A DNA stretch of 64,000 bases from Flavobacteriales bacterium (GTDB taxonomy: Bacteria > Bacteroidota > Bacteroidia > CAIKAF01), in the NCBI GenBank assembly GCA_025055635.1, contig JANWWQ010000003.1:1-64000 (forward strand), given 5' to 3'. The translations under genes were made by a program, and so were the position numbers. This document shows, one piece after another, positions 45,530-53,431 of the stretch. Position 1 is the first letter of the stretch, and each line of letters opens with the position of its first letter. A model generated the notes under the pieces. The model saw only the letters and a list, made by a program, of their open reading frames with translations, made no database searches and was not told the origin of the DNA.

Positions 45530-47076
45530 CGGCAATGTTTCATAGCCTTTTCAAAGGTGGGGAAATCTCTGTAGTGCCACATTTTCACCACTACTGTGTC
45601 CTTTAGCATCACCAAGCCCGGATTAGAACGGATGATCGTTTTCAGGGCAGTGGCATCATTGTAATAATATCGAAAAGGATTTTGATGTTCATGGCGAAAG
45701 GCTTCGGCCTGGTCGCGCGAGGCGGTGGCTGCGATAAATTCCACATTCTGGCGGGCAGCTTTGGTAGCAAATGCGTTGATTTCCTTCATTTTTTCAGTGT
45801 TGGTTTTGGAAAGGTCATAGGCCACTAACAGGAAGCGGCAACCTTTTTTGTTGATAAATTCCTTGCCGTAGGGTTCGCCAGTTTCGGGATCTTCCAGATC
45901 AAAATCATGAATAGGAGCCTCTTTGAAAGGCTTGATGATTTTTTTGCGTTGGTCCACGAATTCATGGGTTTTTAGAAACTCTTCTGTCATCCATGAAAAA
46001 TCGTTGATTTTACGGCCGTCGGGTTCGTTTTTCACGGCGAGGAATTCTTTCACTTCTCCGGTTTCTTTGTTTTTGTAAATCATATAAATGTCGGCCACTT
46101 CGGGGGTTGGCACCAGCCGCGAGGGCAGGCCATTGCCGGGAGCCCAAGGTCTGTAATCCTTAACGGGTAAGTGGTTGTAGCAATACCATGTAAAAAATGA
46201 AACCAGCAAGAGGGAAAGGGTAGCGATGAAGCCTTTCACAACGGCATCTTCAAAAAATGCATAATGCACAGCCACACGCAAAGCAGCCATGCCTACCATG
46301 TAAAGCCCAGGCAGCCACCAATCAAATATTCGCACCGAAACAATCAGACCAATAAGGGGTCCCACTATAGCCACTATTTTTTCGGCTTTGTCCAGCGTGG
46401 AACCGTTGGCACTCCGAGGAAAAAGGGCCAGCGGAATAGCAAAAGCCAATAGCACTACATCCTTCCAGAAAGATTGCCAGGGAGTGAGTTTCAACGCATC
46501 ACCGAAGCAGCCGCAATCTGTTACTTTATTGTATCGGGCGGAATAATAGGTAAGAAAGGTAAAAAAGAGCATCATGATTAGGTTGAGCAGGGAAGTCACG
46601 GGCAAATAATAACCGAACAATATAAGAGTCCCCAAGAGGGTTTCGGTCACACTTATGACTGAAGCCAGTAATAGGGCTCTATCGTGAAGCTTGTCACAGA
46701 GCCGATTGAACCAGGTATCGGGGACGTGTGCTGTATAGGTGATGGTTCGTTCTTTTACCTGTACAAGGGTATCAGGGTGCACGGAAGCCAGAGAATCAGC
46801 CGGAACATCCAGACCGTTAGGGTAGACTATTGTGTATTTGCCCTCTAGGTCGGGCAGTTTGGTTTTTCGGCCTTCTTCTATGAGGGCCTGCACTTGTCCC
46901 AGCGATAGGCGACGAAGCGTGTAGGTGGTGTCTGGAATGCTGTCGGTGGTTTTGAATACAGTGAAATACTCCTCTAGTTTATAGGAGAAACCGAGGGGAT
47001 CGTTGGATTTGACTAGACCTGAGATAATCAGCAGGACCCCCAGTAGCAGGCGGCAAACCACTAAAAGAGAGCGCAT
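45526..47076 (-). CDS. BT_3928-family (DoxX/MauE-type) membrane protein
   Basis: A 516-residue protein. The N-terminal membrane domain starts LLVVCRLLLGVLLIISGLVK, continues SNDPLGFSYKLEEYF, and has several helices. It contains the pair in TDCGCFGDALKL found in MauE/DoxX-like redox membrane proteins. The C-terminal part (about residues 330-516) is soluble and has a thioredoxin-like pattern (GCRFLLVAYDLSKT, NVEFIAATAS) without a CxxC active site. The family is widespread in Bacteroidota and its function is unknown. A link to periplasmic thiol chemistry is suggested by the MauE-like domain only. ATG at 47076 begins at the first membrane helix. The longer frame to 47238 would overlap the DUF2892 gene and is rejected. 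Confidence 0.8.
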   Translation of the reverse strand: MRSLLVVCRLLLGVLLIISGLVKSNDPLGFSYKLEEYFTVFKTTDSIPDTTYTLRRLSLGQVQALIEEGRKTKLPDLEGKYTIVYPNGLDVPADSLASVHPDTLVQVKERTITYTAHVPDTWFNRLCDKLHDRALLLASVISVTETLLGTLILFGYYLPVTSLLNLIMMLFFTFLTYYSARYNKVTDCGCFGDALKLTPWQSFWKDVVLLAFAIPLALFPRSANGSTLDKAEKIVAIVGPLIGLIVSVRIFDWWLPGLYMVGMAALRVAVHYAFFEDAVVKGFIATLSLLLVSFFTWYCYNHLPVKDYRPWAPGNGLPSRLVPTPEVADIYMIYKNKETGEVKEFLAVKNEPDGRKINDFSWMTEEFLKTHEFVDQRKKIIKPFKEAPIHDFDLEDPETGEPYGKEFINKKGCRFLLVAYDLSKTNTEKMKEINAFATKAARQNVEFIAATASRDQAEAFRHEHQNPFRYYYNDATALKTIIRSNPGLVMLKDTVVVKMWHYRDFPTFEKAMKHCR

Positions 47077-47164
47077 ATTGAGTACCTCTTTGGTAACGGG
47101 CAAATTTAGGAACGCCCTAATCAATCGGATAGGGGCGTTCCAGAGTGCCTGCCGTGCTTGGTAG

Positions 47165-47368
47165 TCAGCTCTTTTTACGGGTGGAAAATCCCAACACCCT
47201 GTAAAGGGGACAGAAGCCCACGAAAGAAGTGAGGGCAAAAACTATGGCCACCACCAGCAGCACAATACCCAGGGTGCCCTTGATACGGTCAGTAAAATAG
47301 CCGAATGCCAGGCCGGCGGCCAGGATAATTCGCACGACCCTATCAGCCAAACCCATGTTAATGTTCAT
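47165..47368 (-). CDS. DUF2892 (YgaP-like) small membrane protein
   Basis: A 67-residue protein beginning MNINMGLADRVVRIILAAGL, characteristic of DUF2892. It has two hydrophobic segments and the late GFCPLYRVLGF motif with a single Cys. In some bacteria this domain is fused to rhodanese (YgaP), but here it stands alone. The function is unknown. It lies 88 bases upstream of the BT_3928-type gene on the same strand and may share its transcript. Confidence 0.85.
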   Translation of the reverse strand: MNINMGLADRVVRIILAAGLAFGYFTDRIKGTLGIVLLVVAIVFALTSFVGFCPLYRVLGFSTRKKS

Positions 47369-47696
47369 ATAATTCTGTGTTTTGGTGCATAAAATTAATA
47401 ATTTTTAATAGAACAAAATTTAAATTAAAGGCAGCGTAATGGTTTCAGGCACCATTGAATAGTGGCGCAGTAGCTTGATAATAAGGAGGGTGGCTAACGA
47501 CTAGAAATACTGGAAAAGTGGCTTTTGAAAATTTGTAAAAGGACTAACGGAGCATGCTAGAAGTTCAGAGCACCCCTATTCTTTAGTGTTGAGGAGATAA
47601 TATAATATATTAAGGCTGGCCCTCAGTGGGCTAAGCCTCCATTTCCTATTTAAAAGCTCACAATGGGGTGAACGAAAAAAATGTTATTCTGTGGTG
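47369..47696. other. Intergenic region with a possible terminator hairpin
   Basis: About 330 bases between the end of the response regulator gene and the DUF2892 gene. An imperfect hairpin at 47612-47637 (AGGCT/AGCCT outer and CCC/GGG inner pairs) lies 60 bases past the response-regulator stop, but it has no T-run. Nothing else is recognisable. Confidence 0.45.
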
Positions 47697-48881
47697 TTAT
47701 TCACCCGGTCGTGGTCGGGCAGGTTTGGCAAAGGTGCGCACGTCTTCAACCGTGATGGTTTTATCACAGAGGATAACGAGGCGTTCCACCGCATTGCGCA
47801 ATTCGCGCACGTTGCCATTCCAACGGATCTTTTTGAGTTCTTCCAGGGCTTCATCTGTAAATTTTTTGGGGGGCATGTGCTGTTCTTCCAAGATCTCCTG
47901 CAGGAAGTGGCGGGCCAGGAGGGGGATGTCCTCCGGGCGATCATTCAAATCAGGGACGTGAATGGGGATGACAGCCAATCGGTGAAGCAGGTCTTCTCGG
48001 AAGTTGTTTTTTCGGATTTCAGCTTCCAGGTCTTTATTAGTAGCGGCTATGACACGCACATCCACTTTGATTTCCTCGTCGCCACCGACTCGGGTGATTT
48101 TGTTTTCCTGAAGGGCCCTCAGCACTTTAGCTTGCGCGGCAGGGCTCATGTCGCCCACTTCGTCTAGGAACAGAGTGCCCCCGTGAGCCAGTTCAAACTT
48201 GCCTTTGCGGGTTTTGATGGCCGAGGTGAAAGAACCTTTTTCGTGGCCAAAAAGCTCGCTTTCAATCAGTTCAGAAGGAATTGCAGCACAATTCACTTCC
48301 ACAAAAGGTTTATCTGCTCTGCGACTAAGGGCATGGATGGCACGGGCCACCAATTCTTTGCCGGTGCCATTGCTGCCCGTGATTAGGACACGGGCATCGG
48401 TGGGAGCCACGCGGGCAATGAGTTCCTTGATTCTTTTGATGCTTTCTGATTCACCTATGATCTCCCGGTACTTGGATTTGGCTACTGTACGCTTGAGAAC
48501 TCTGGTTTCTTGTTCCAAATGTTTTTTTTCCAGGGCATTGCGCAAAGACACTAATAGACGGTTCAGATCCAAGGGCTTGGTGATAAAATCGTAGGCACCG
48601 GCCTTGATACATTCCACAGCGGTATCTATAGTCCCATGCCCAGTGAGCATCAATACGGGCACTTCCGGTTTTAATTTAACCATCTGGCGCAACACCTCCA
48701 TGCCATCCATCCCGGGCATCTTGATGTCACAGAACACAAGATCTACCGGCTGGTCAGAGAATATCTCTAGGGCTTTGGCGCCGTTTTCAGCCTGGAGGAC
48801 TTTTAGTCCTTCATTTTCCAGGATTTCGGTTAGGATGTTGCGAATACCTTTTTCGTCGTCCACTACTAGCACTGTATTCAT
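47697..48881 (-). CDS. Sigma-54-type AAA+ response regulator without HTH domain
   Basis: A 394-residue protein. It has a receiver domain (D8/D9, phospho-acceptor D52 in FCDIKMPGMDG, K102) followed by an NtrC-type AAA+ domain. The Walker A motif is GSNGTGKE (169-176). The sigma-54 contact loop reads GSFTSA (216-221) instead of GAFTGA, and Walker B is TLFLDE. The sequence stops after WNGNVRELRNAVERL plus about 25 residues, so the C-terminal Fis-type DNA-binding helix-turn-helix is absent. Related Bacteroidota proteins may share this form. It probably responds to a histidine kinase encoded elsewhere. ATG at 48881 overlaps the Ppx stop (ATGA). An N-terminal extension of the frame to 49082 lies inside ppx and is rejected. 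Confidence 0.88.
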   Translation of the reverse strand: MNTVLVVDDEKGIRNILTEILENEGLKVLQAENGAKALEIFSDQPVDLVFCDIKMPGMDGMEVLRQMVKLKPEVPVLMLTGHGTIDTAVECIKAGAYDFITKPLDLNRLLVSLRNALEKKHLEQETRVLKRTVAKSKYREIIGESESIKRIKELIARVAPTDARVLITGSNGTGKELVARAIHALSRRADKPFVEVNCAAIPSELIESELFGHEKGSFTSAIKTRKGKFELAHGGTLFLDEVGDMSPAAQAKVLRALQENKITRVGGDEEIKVDVRVIAATNKDLEAEIRKNNFREDLLHRLAVIPIHVPDLNDRPEDIPLLARHFLQEILEEQHMPPKKFTDEALEELKKIRWNGNVRELRNAVERLVILCDKTITVEDVRTFAKPARPRPGE

Positions 48882-49828
48882 GGCAATTGCTTGTTTTGGA
48901 AGAGAGAAAATAGTATACCTTCTTTCAGTGCGAAGGAGCAAGTTCGGACTGAGGTAATGGGGAATTTTTCCATCAAGAGGAGCACCAGTTGGGCGGCAGC
49001 CGGCAGCATTTCGGCGCGAAAGGCGGTGATGCCCGGCATGCGCAGCCTTTCCTCTAGGGTGGCGTCCAAAAGATCTTCGCAAAGTACCCTACAGGCATCC
49101 GCTGTGTAGGAAGTCCAGAATTTTTCGCGGCGAATTATCTGCCCTCTGGCACTCAGCATATCTTCAAATGTATCAAATGTGCCCGAAGAGCCTACCAGCG
49201 TGGTGACCGGATACGGACGGGCTAGATGAAAAAGGGGCAGCAAAATCTCTTCCAAATAAGCACGCATTTTAGAGAGTTGTTCGGGACGTGGCTGGTCATG
49301 GGTTCCGAAATCATCGGTGAGGCGGCTGACTCCCATTTCAAAGCTCTCCGAATAGACGGGAGCTTTGTGGTAATAGATTGCAAATTCGCAGCTTCCGCCA
49401 CCCACATCCACAATGAGAGCGTTGTCTAAATCGTGGAGGACCCCGCTCATAAGCACACCCCGAAAAATAAGTTCGGCCTCCCTTCGGCCGGAGAGAAGAT
49501 GAAGGGGATGGCCCAAAATGCGTTGACAGGCTTCCTGAACCAAGTGACCATTTCGGGCATTGCGCACGGCAGAAGTACCTGAAACAAATACCCTGCCAGG
49601 AGCAAATTCAGAGAGTTTTGCCGCGTACTCAGTAAAGGCCGCTTCGGCTCTCTGCAAGGCTTCGGGTAGCAGTTCACGCCCGCGCAGACCGCCCTTCCCT
49701 AATTTTACAGGAATTTTGCCCTGATAGAGCACTTTGAAGAAATGCCCTTCGGGCTCAGCAATGAGAAGATTAAAAGTATTGGTGCCACAATCCAGCACTG
49801 CCACTCGGGTATGAGACTGTGAACTCAT
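48878..49828 (-). CDS. Ppx/GppA-family phosphatase
   Basis: A 316-residue ASKHA-fold protein. It shows VAVLDCGTNTFNLLIAE (phosphate 1), GTSAVRNARN, IVDVGGGSCEF (phosphate 2), MGVSRLTDDFG and GSSGTFDTFEDM. Family members hydrolyse inorganic polyphosphate or pppGpp. The short length (about 310 residues, no C-terminal HD-like domain) is common in Bacteroidota and leaves the substrate open. The start ATG overlaps the O-antigen ligase stop, and the response regulator start overlaps its own stop, so all three are translated in a coupled chain. Confidence 0.92.
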   Translation of the reverse strand: MSSQSHTRVAVLDCGTNTFNLLIAEPEGHFFKVLYQGKIPVKLGKGGLRGRELLPEALQRAEAAFTEYAAKLSEFAPGRVFVSGTSAVRNARNGHLVQEACQRILGHPLHLLSGRREAELIFRGVLMSGVLHDLDNALIVDVGGGSCEFAIYYHKAPVYSESFEMGVSRLTDDFGTHDQPRPEQLSKMRAYLEEILLPLFHLARPYPVTTLVGSSGTFDTFEDMLSARGQIIRREKFWTSYTADACRVLCEDLLDATLEERLRMPGITAFRAEMLPAAAQLVLLLMEKFPITSVRTCSFALKEGILFSLFQNKQLP

Positions 49829-50943
49829 TTCTGACCCTCAAACTTAAAATAGGGAAGCCAAGCTGAAAAAAGACCTAGCATGATGGTCCCCCATTGACGT
49901 TCGGCCACATTTTCCGTGAGACAAAAAAGGAATAGAGCTAAGGCGTTGGCAGAGGCCAACCAGCTGCTTATAGAACGCAACATCCGGAGCACCGCTCCCC
50001 AAAAGCCTAGGAATAGAAGCAATCCAGTGAAGCCATGAGCTGCAGCAAGGTGGAGAAACTGATTATGGGTGTTCATGTTCTGCAGCCGAGGGTCTCGGCC
50101 TAAGTAGCAGGTGTTAAGATCCTCTTGCAACAAAGGTCCCACGCCGGTCCAAGGTTTGGACTGGAAAACCTGCCAACCGCATTGCCAGGATACTGCTCGT
50201 AAAGTGGCAGAGTTTTTTTGGTTTTGCACAATTTCCATAAATCTTGTGGAGGGCACTAGAACTATGTAAAGAGTTAAGATACTTAACAGCATCATACCTG
50301 CCCACCGGTATTTAGGCTGAAGTAGAAAAAAGGCAATTAATGCCATAAGGTGAATGCGGGTTTCCAGAAAAACCAGTGAAATCAACAAAAACGAAGCTAA
50401 ACCTGTCCACAAAGCCTTTACCCAGAAGGTCGCTTCAGTGTAGGCTCTATTTATAAAAAAGACGATGGAAGCCAGGGCAAACATCCCGAAGTATGGAGGA
50501 TGGATGCCCGTACGAATTGAAAATTCGTTTCTTAGTTTATAAGAGAGGGTGTGTGCCGCAAGATAACTATCCTGAAAGCCTGTGCTAAAAATAGCCACAG
50601 AAGCAAAAACAACGACAGCTGATGTTGAGAGGGCTAGTACCAGGTATTCACGCTCCACAAAGTTGGCCAGAAGAGGACGTTCATCAGGAGAGGAGAGAGA
50701 ATGTATAAGTGGTAATGTCAACCAGAAGAAGTAATGGTCAGGAAATGCGGCTTGATAAAAGCCATGTCTTAAGGAGGAAAGACAGCCCAGTATGCAGGTG
50801 GCGCCAATTATCCAAAATAGAAGAAGAGGCCTAAAGTAACACCGCCTTTGAAAAATCAATAAGAGGCAGCCTATGGCTGAGAGGACCAGAGCTGCGCTGT
50901 GCACAAAATACCAAGGCCAGGGGGCGGTGGCAGTCAGACACAT
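49825..50943 (-). CDS. O-antigen ligase / polymerase family membrane protein
   Basis: A 372-residue protein from ATG at 50943. TTG at 50967 is an equally possible start. It has about ten hydrophobic segments. The large periplasmic loop typical of the Wzy_C/O-antigen ligase domain contains GVGPLLQEDLNTCYL and THNQFLHLAAAHGFTGLLL. It probably polymerises or ligates lipid-linked glycans at the periplasmic face of the inner membrane. The upstream glycosyltransferase ends at 50987, close to this start, and the downstream Ppx start overlaps its stop. Confidence 0.87.
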   Translation of the reverse strand: MCLTATAPWPWYFVHSAALVLSAIGCLLLIFQRRCYFRPLLLFWIIGATCILGCLSSLRHGFYQAAFPDHYFFWLTLPLIHSLSSPDERPLLANFVEREYLVLALSTSAVVVFASVAIFSTGFQDSYLAAHTLSYKLRNEFSIRTGIHPPYFGMFALASIVFFINRAYTEATFWVKALWTGLASFLLISLVFLETRIHLMALIAFFLLQPKYRWAGMMLLSILTLYIVLVPSTRFMEIVQNQKNSATLRAVSWQCGWQVFQSKPWTGVGPLLQEDLNTCYLGRDPRLQNMNTHNQFLHLAAAHGFTGLLLFLGFWGAVLRMLRSISSWLASANALALFLFCLTENVAERQWGTIMLGLFSAWLPYFKFEGQK

Positions 50944-50986
50944 CAGGCCGGCTTTCGTCAGAAACAAACCGCCTGGGCCGCCATTC

Positions 50987-52123
50987 TCAGAGTGCCGCAG
51001 CCAGAGGCTCCGGAAAATGTTGGCAGAAAAAATTTCTGATTTCTTTTTCAAAGCGCTGGCGTGAAAATTTAAGAACCGAAGCCCGAATTTCTGAAGCATC
51101 CCAGGATGTGATACCTTCAAAGCGTTCCACTGCTTCCATAAGACTTTTTACCGTCTGGCGATGAAAGAAAATGCCATTTTTTCCTTCTTGGACAGTTTCT
51201 AGGGCTCCGCCGGCAGCCAGGGCAATCACTGGTACTCCGCATGCCATGGCTTCCACCGGGGCTATACCAAAATCGTCCAGAGCCGCAAACACATAGGCTT
51301 TGGCACCATGCAGCCATTGCCTGTATTCTTCCCTAGAGCCCATGGGCACCACTCTGATGTGAGGAGCTGCTTGCTTTTGGAGCTTTGGAATAGCCGCCGG
51401 TCGAGTGGCCATCACTAGGGGGCGAGAGGGCATTTGGTTGAATGTCCAAAGAATTAAGTCAAGTTTTTTATAGGGTACATCCCTGGATGAGGTGAAGTAA
51501 TAACCGTCCTGGTAATTTTTATTACTCGGTAGCTGGAAAAAATCCGTGTCTACAGGTGGATAAATCACGGTGGCTTCTTTTTTATAAAATTCTTTAATCC
51601 GTCCGGCCACATAGTGCGAGTTGGCAATAAAATAATCCACCGTGTGGCTGCCCTGCAGGTCCCATTTACGCAGACGAGTTAGAGTTCTTGAAATGACCTT
51701 GAGAAAAAGTGGACGGTACAAACCGTAGTCTTGTAAATATTCTTTTTCAAATGCCCATAGATAACGTGAAGGTGTATGACAATAACAAATATGTAAAGCA
51801 CCTTTCTTTTTTCTGATATTTTTTGCAGCAGCATGGCTACTGCTGACCACAACATCGTAACGATGGAGGGGAAGCTGAGCCATGGCTAAGGGAAAAACAG
51901 GAAGCCATATCTTGTAAAAGTGGGCTGCAAAAGGCAGGCGGGCCATCCAGGAAGTATGCAGTTGTGGACTGGGAGAATTCAGTACCTGGGCAGCCATGCT
52001 ACGGGATCCAAGCATGGCATAAATGTGTGGTTTCAAGGGTCGCAGCACCCTGTAAATTTCTCCGGCTACTTCCTCAGAACCTCCTTTCTGAAGATACCAA
52101 TCGTGGACGAAAGCAACCTTCAC
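50987..52123 (-). CDS. GT4-type glycosyltransferase
   Basis: A 378-residue GT-B enzyme. It opens KVAFVHDWYLQKGGSE, followed by VVVSSSHAAAKNIRKKKG and CYCHTPSRYLWAFE. These are typical of family 4 mannosyltransferase-like enzymes, although the sugar specificity is not proven. The nucleotide-sugar block is ALDDFGIAPVEAMACGVPVIA, with the EX7E-type glutamates. It starts at GTG (52123), 10 bases after the Rieske-like gene, and runs into the O-antigen ligase gene. Its product probably helps build the glycan that the ligase handles. Confidence 0.9.
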   Translation of the reverse strand: MKVAFVHDWYLQKGGSEEVAGEIYRVLRPLKPHIYAMLGSRSMAAQVLNSPSPQLHTSWMARLPFAAHFYKIWLPVFPLAMAQLPLHRYDVVVSSSHAAAKNIRKKKGALHICYCHTPSRYLWAFEKEYLQDYGLYRPLFLKVISRTLTRLRKWDLQGSHTVDYFIANSHYVAGRIKEFYKKEATVIYPPVDTDFFQLPSNKNYQDGYYFTSSRDVPYKKLDLILWTFNQMPSRPLVMATRPAAIPKLQKQAAPHIRVVPMGSREEYRQWLHGAKAYVFAALDDFGIAPVEAMACGVPVIALAAGGALETVQEGKNGIFFHRQTVKSLMEAVERFEGITSWDASEIRASVLKFSRQRFEKEIRNFFCQHFPEPLAAAL

Positions 52124-52133
52124 AGAGATGCCC

Positions 52134-52562
52134 TCAGTTGAAAACTCTAATAATCATTCCGTCAAAGGACGTTTTGTAGTTATGCAGAGGCCACAGCGAA
52201 GGACCTTTTAAAACCTGGCCATTCAGAACATTCCATTCTGAACCGCAGCAGGCACACACCAAGCGAAGTCCTGAAGACTCAGGCGCGGCCTTTCCACAGG
52301 GATTGTGGACATCGTGGGGACAATGCAGGTCAAAAGCAGCCACATCGTCAGTGGTGACGCGAACTACAATGATACCACGGGAACCCTCGTCAGGAAAAAG
52401 CATGTAGCCTCCGGGCACGTTTAGGGCAGAATACAAAGGGTTACCTAGATTTATAACCAGGTTTACAGGAACGGAAGGTATTATCGGCCGGGGATGGCTT
52501 TTACAACCCATTGCAACTCCGAGAAAAATGCCCGCCAACATGAATCCTGCGTAAGTTCTCAT
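52134..52562 (-). CDS. Rieske-like lipoprotein with a Cys in place of the second-box His
   Basis: A 142-residue protein. The N-terminal signal ends in a lipobox (GVAMGC, Cys20), so it is probably anchored in the envelope. A Rieske-type fold follows: box 1 has CPHD (C81, H83) and box 2 reads CACCGSEW (C103, C106), where canonical proteins have C-x-x-H. The codons (TGT GCC TGC TGC) are clear. The downstream NVLNGQVLKGPS and PLHNYK segments match the Rieske fold. Cluster binding by one His and three Cys, zinc binding, or no metal are all possible. ATG at 52562 is preferred over TTG at 52598 because it fits the lipoprotein signal. It is the first gene of a five-gene leftward operon. Confidence 0.8.
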   Translation of the reverse strand: MRTYAGFMLAGIFLGVAMGCKSHPRPIIPSVPVNLVINLGNPLYSALNVPGGYMLFPDEGSRGIIVVRVTTDDVAAFDLHCPHDVHNPCGKAAPESSGLRLVCACCGSEWNVLNGQVLKGPSLWPLHNYKTSFDGMIIRVFN

Positions 52563-52595
52563 CAGAAATTTGTTGCCTAGAATCGTATATTTTGG

Positions 52596-52603
52596 CAAAT
52601 TTA
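52596..52603 (-). promoter_or_regulatory. Bacteroidota -7 box for the Rieske-glycan-response regulator operon
   Basis: On the minus strand the bases read TAAATTTG (TAnnTTTG), 33 bases before the ATG at 52562. The TTG at 52598 lies inside this box and is therefore an unlikely start codon. Confidence 0.5.
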
Positions 52604-52658
52604 GTCTAGTAGGAAAAGCGGTGTAATTTTTGCGAAATTTTTTTAATTTAAAACTTCT

Positions 52659-52925
52659 ATGAAAAGATTGTTTTATGTAATAGTCGGTATTTTGCTTTTT
52701 TGGCCAATTAAAGCCCAGGTATCGAATTCTCTAGAGGGTAAAGGCGAAAAATCGCCGGCTCAAGTGAAAAAGGAAATTAAAAGAGTAAAAAAGGAACACG
52801 AAATGGCAGTCAAGCGGGCTGCTAAATATGGTCGTAAAAGGCACCTGGCCATTCAAGACCCCGCCGTTAGGAAAAGAATTAAGAGAAATTTGCGCCGGTC
52901 AAACCGGCAAATGCGCGCCAAATAG
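52659..52925 (+). CDS. Small, highly basic exported protein (unknown)
   Basis: An 88-residue protein. A clear signal peptide (MKRLFYVIVGILLFWPIKAQ) is followed by a mature part of about 68 residues with 24 Lys/Arg against 6 acidic residues. This part is probably helical, with a KKEIKRVKKEHEMAVKRA repeat-like stretch. No known domain is recognised. The strong positive charge suggests binding to an anionic partner such as LPS, nucleic acid or peptidoglycan, but this is inference only. It is followed on the same strand by the SPOR-domain gene, which has its own promoter box. Confidence 0.7.
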   Translation: MKRLFYVIVGILLFWPIKAQVSNSLEGKGEKSPAQVKKEIKRVKKEHEMAVKRAAKYGRKRHLAIQDPAVRKRIKRNLRRSNRQMRAK

Positions 52926-52928
52926 CAG

Positions 52929-52936
52929 TACTTTTG
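52929..52936 (+). promoter_or_regulatory. Bacteroidota -7 box for the SPOR gene
   Basis: TACTTTTG (TAnnTTTG) lies 28 bases before the ATG at 52965, directly after the stop of the basic small protein. Confidence 0.5.
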
Positions 52937-52964
52937 TTGCCCACCAAAAAATAGAAAAAGCCAC

Positions 52965-53393
52965 ATGAAAGCCCTCGGCTTCGGGGGATGGTTTCTTTTC
53001 GGTCTATTAATTGCAGTCCAGGCCCAGACGCCTTACCAGTCAGACGGGGCGGGCCGGGTGGTTTTCCTCGAAGACAGTGCCACCCTGAAGGCTGTAAAGA
53101 AAATTGAGAATGGAGAAATCAGCCAGAAAGGCTACCGGGTTCAGGTGTTTTCGGAATCGGGTTCGGGGTCCAAGAGCCGGGCGATGAAGGTGCGCGCCGA
53201 AGTGAGCGAAAAGTTTTCTGGATTGCCTGTTTATGTTACTTATGAAGCACCCAATTTTAAGGTACGGGTTGGTGATTTTCAAACGTTTTTGGAGGCAGCG
53301 GCCCTCTGCGAAAAGGCTCGTACTTTTTACCCTTCCTCCTACGTCGTGGAAGATAAAATTTGGGTGAAAGCTCCCCGCAGTCTTCGGGAATAA
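52965..53393 (+). CDS. SPOR domain protein
   Basis: A 142-residue exported protein. The signal peptide (about residues 1-20, ending VQAQ) is followed by a short linker and a SPOR-type domain of about 75 residues: GYRVQVFSESG, then PVYVTYEAPNFKVRVGDF and the closing SYVVEDKIW. SPOR domains bind peptidoglycan strands lacking stem peptides, often at septa. No enzymatic domain is attached. The aminotransferase gene starts 38 bases downstream. Confidence 0.88.
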   Translation: MKALGFGGWFLFGLLIAVQAQTPYQSDGAGRVVFLEDSATLKAVKKIENGEISQKGYRVQVFSESGSGSKSRAMKVRAEVSEKFSGLPVYVTYEAPNFKVRVGDFQTFLEAAALCEKARTFYPSSYVVEDKIWVKAPRSLRE

Positions 53394-53431
53394 ACCAAGC
53401 GAAAAGAAAGATTCATTTCCTATTATTAACC

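Noticed and set aside
47612..47637. Imperfect hairpin downstream of the response regulator gene
   Set aside because: Has internal mismatches and no T-run, so it is not a convincing intrinsic terminator.
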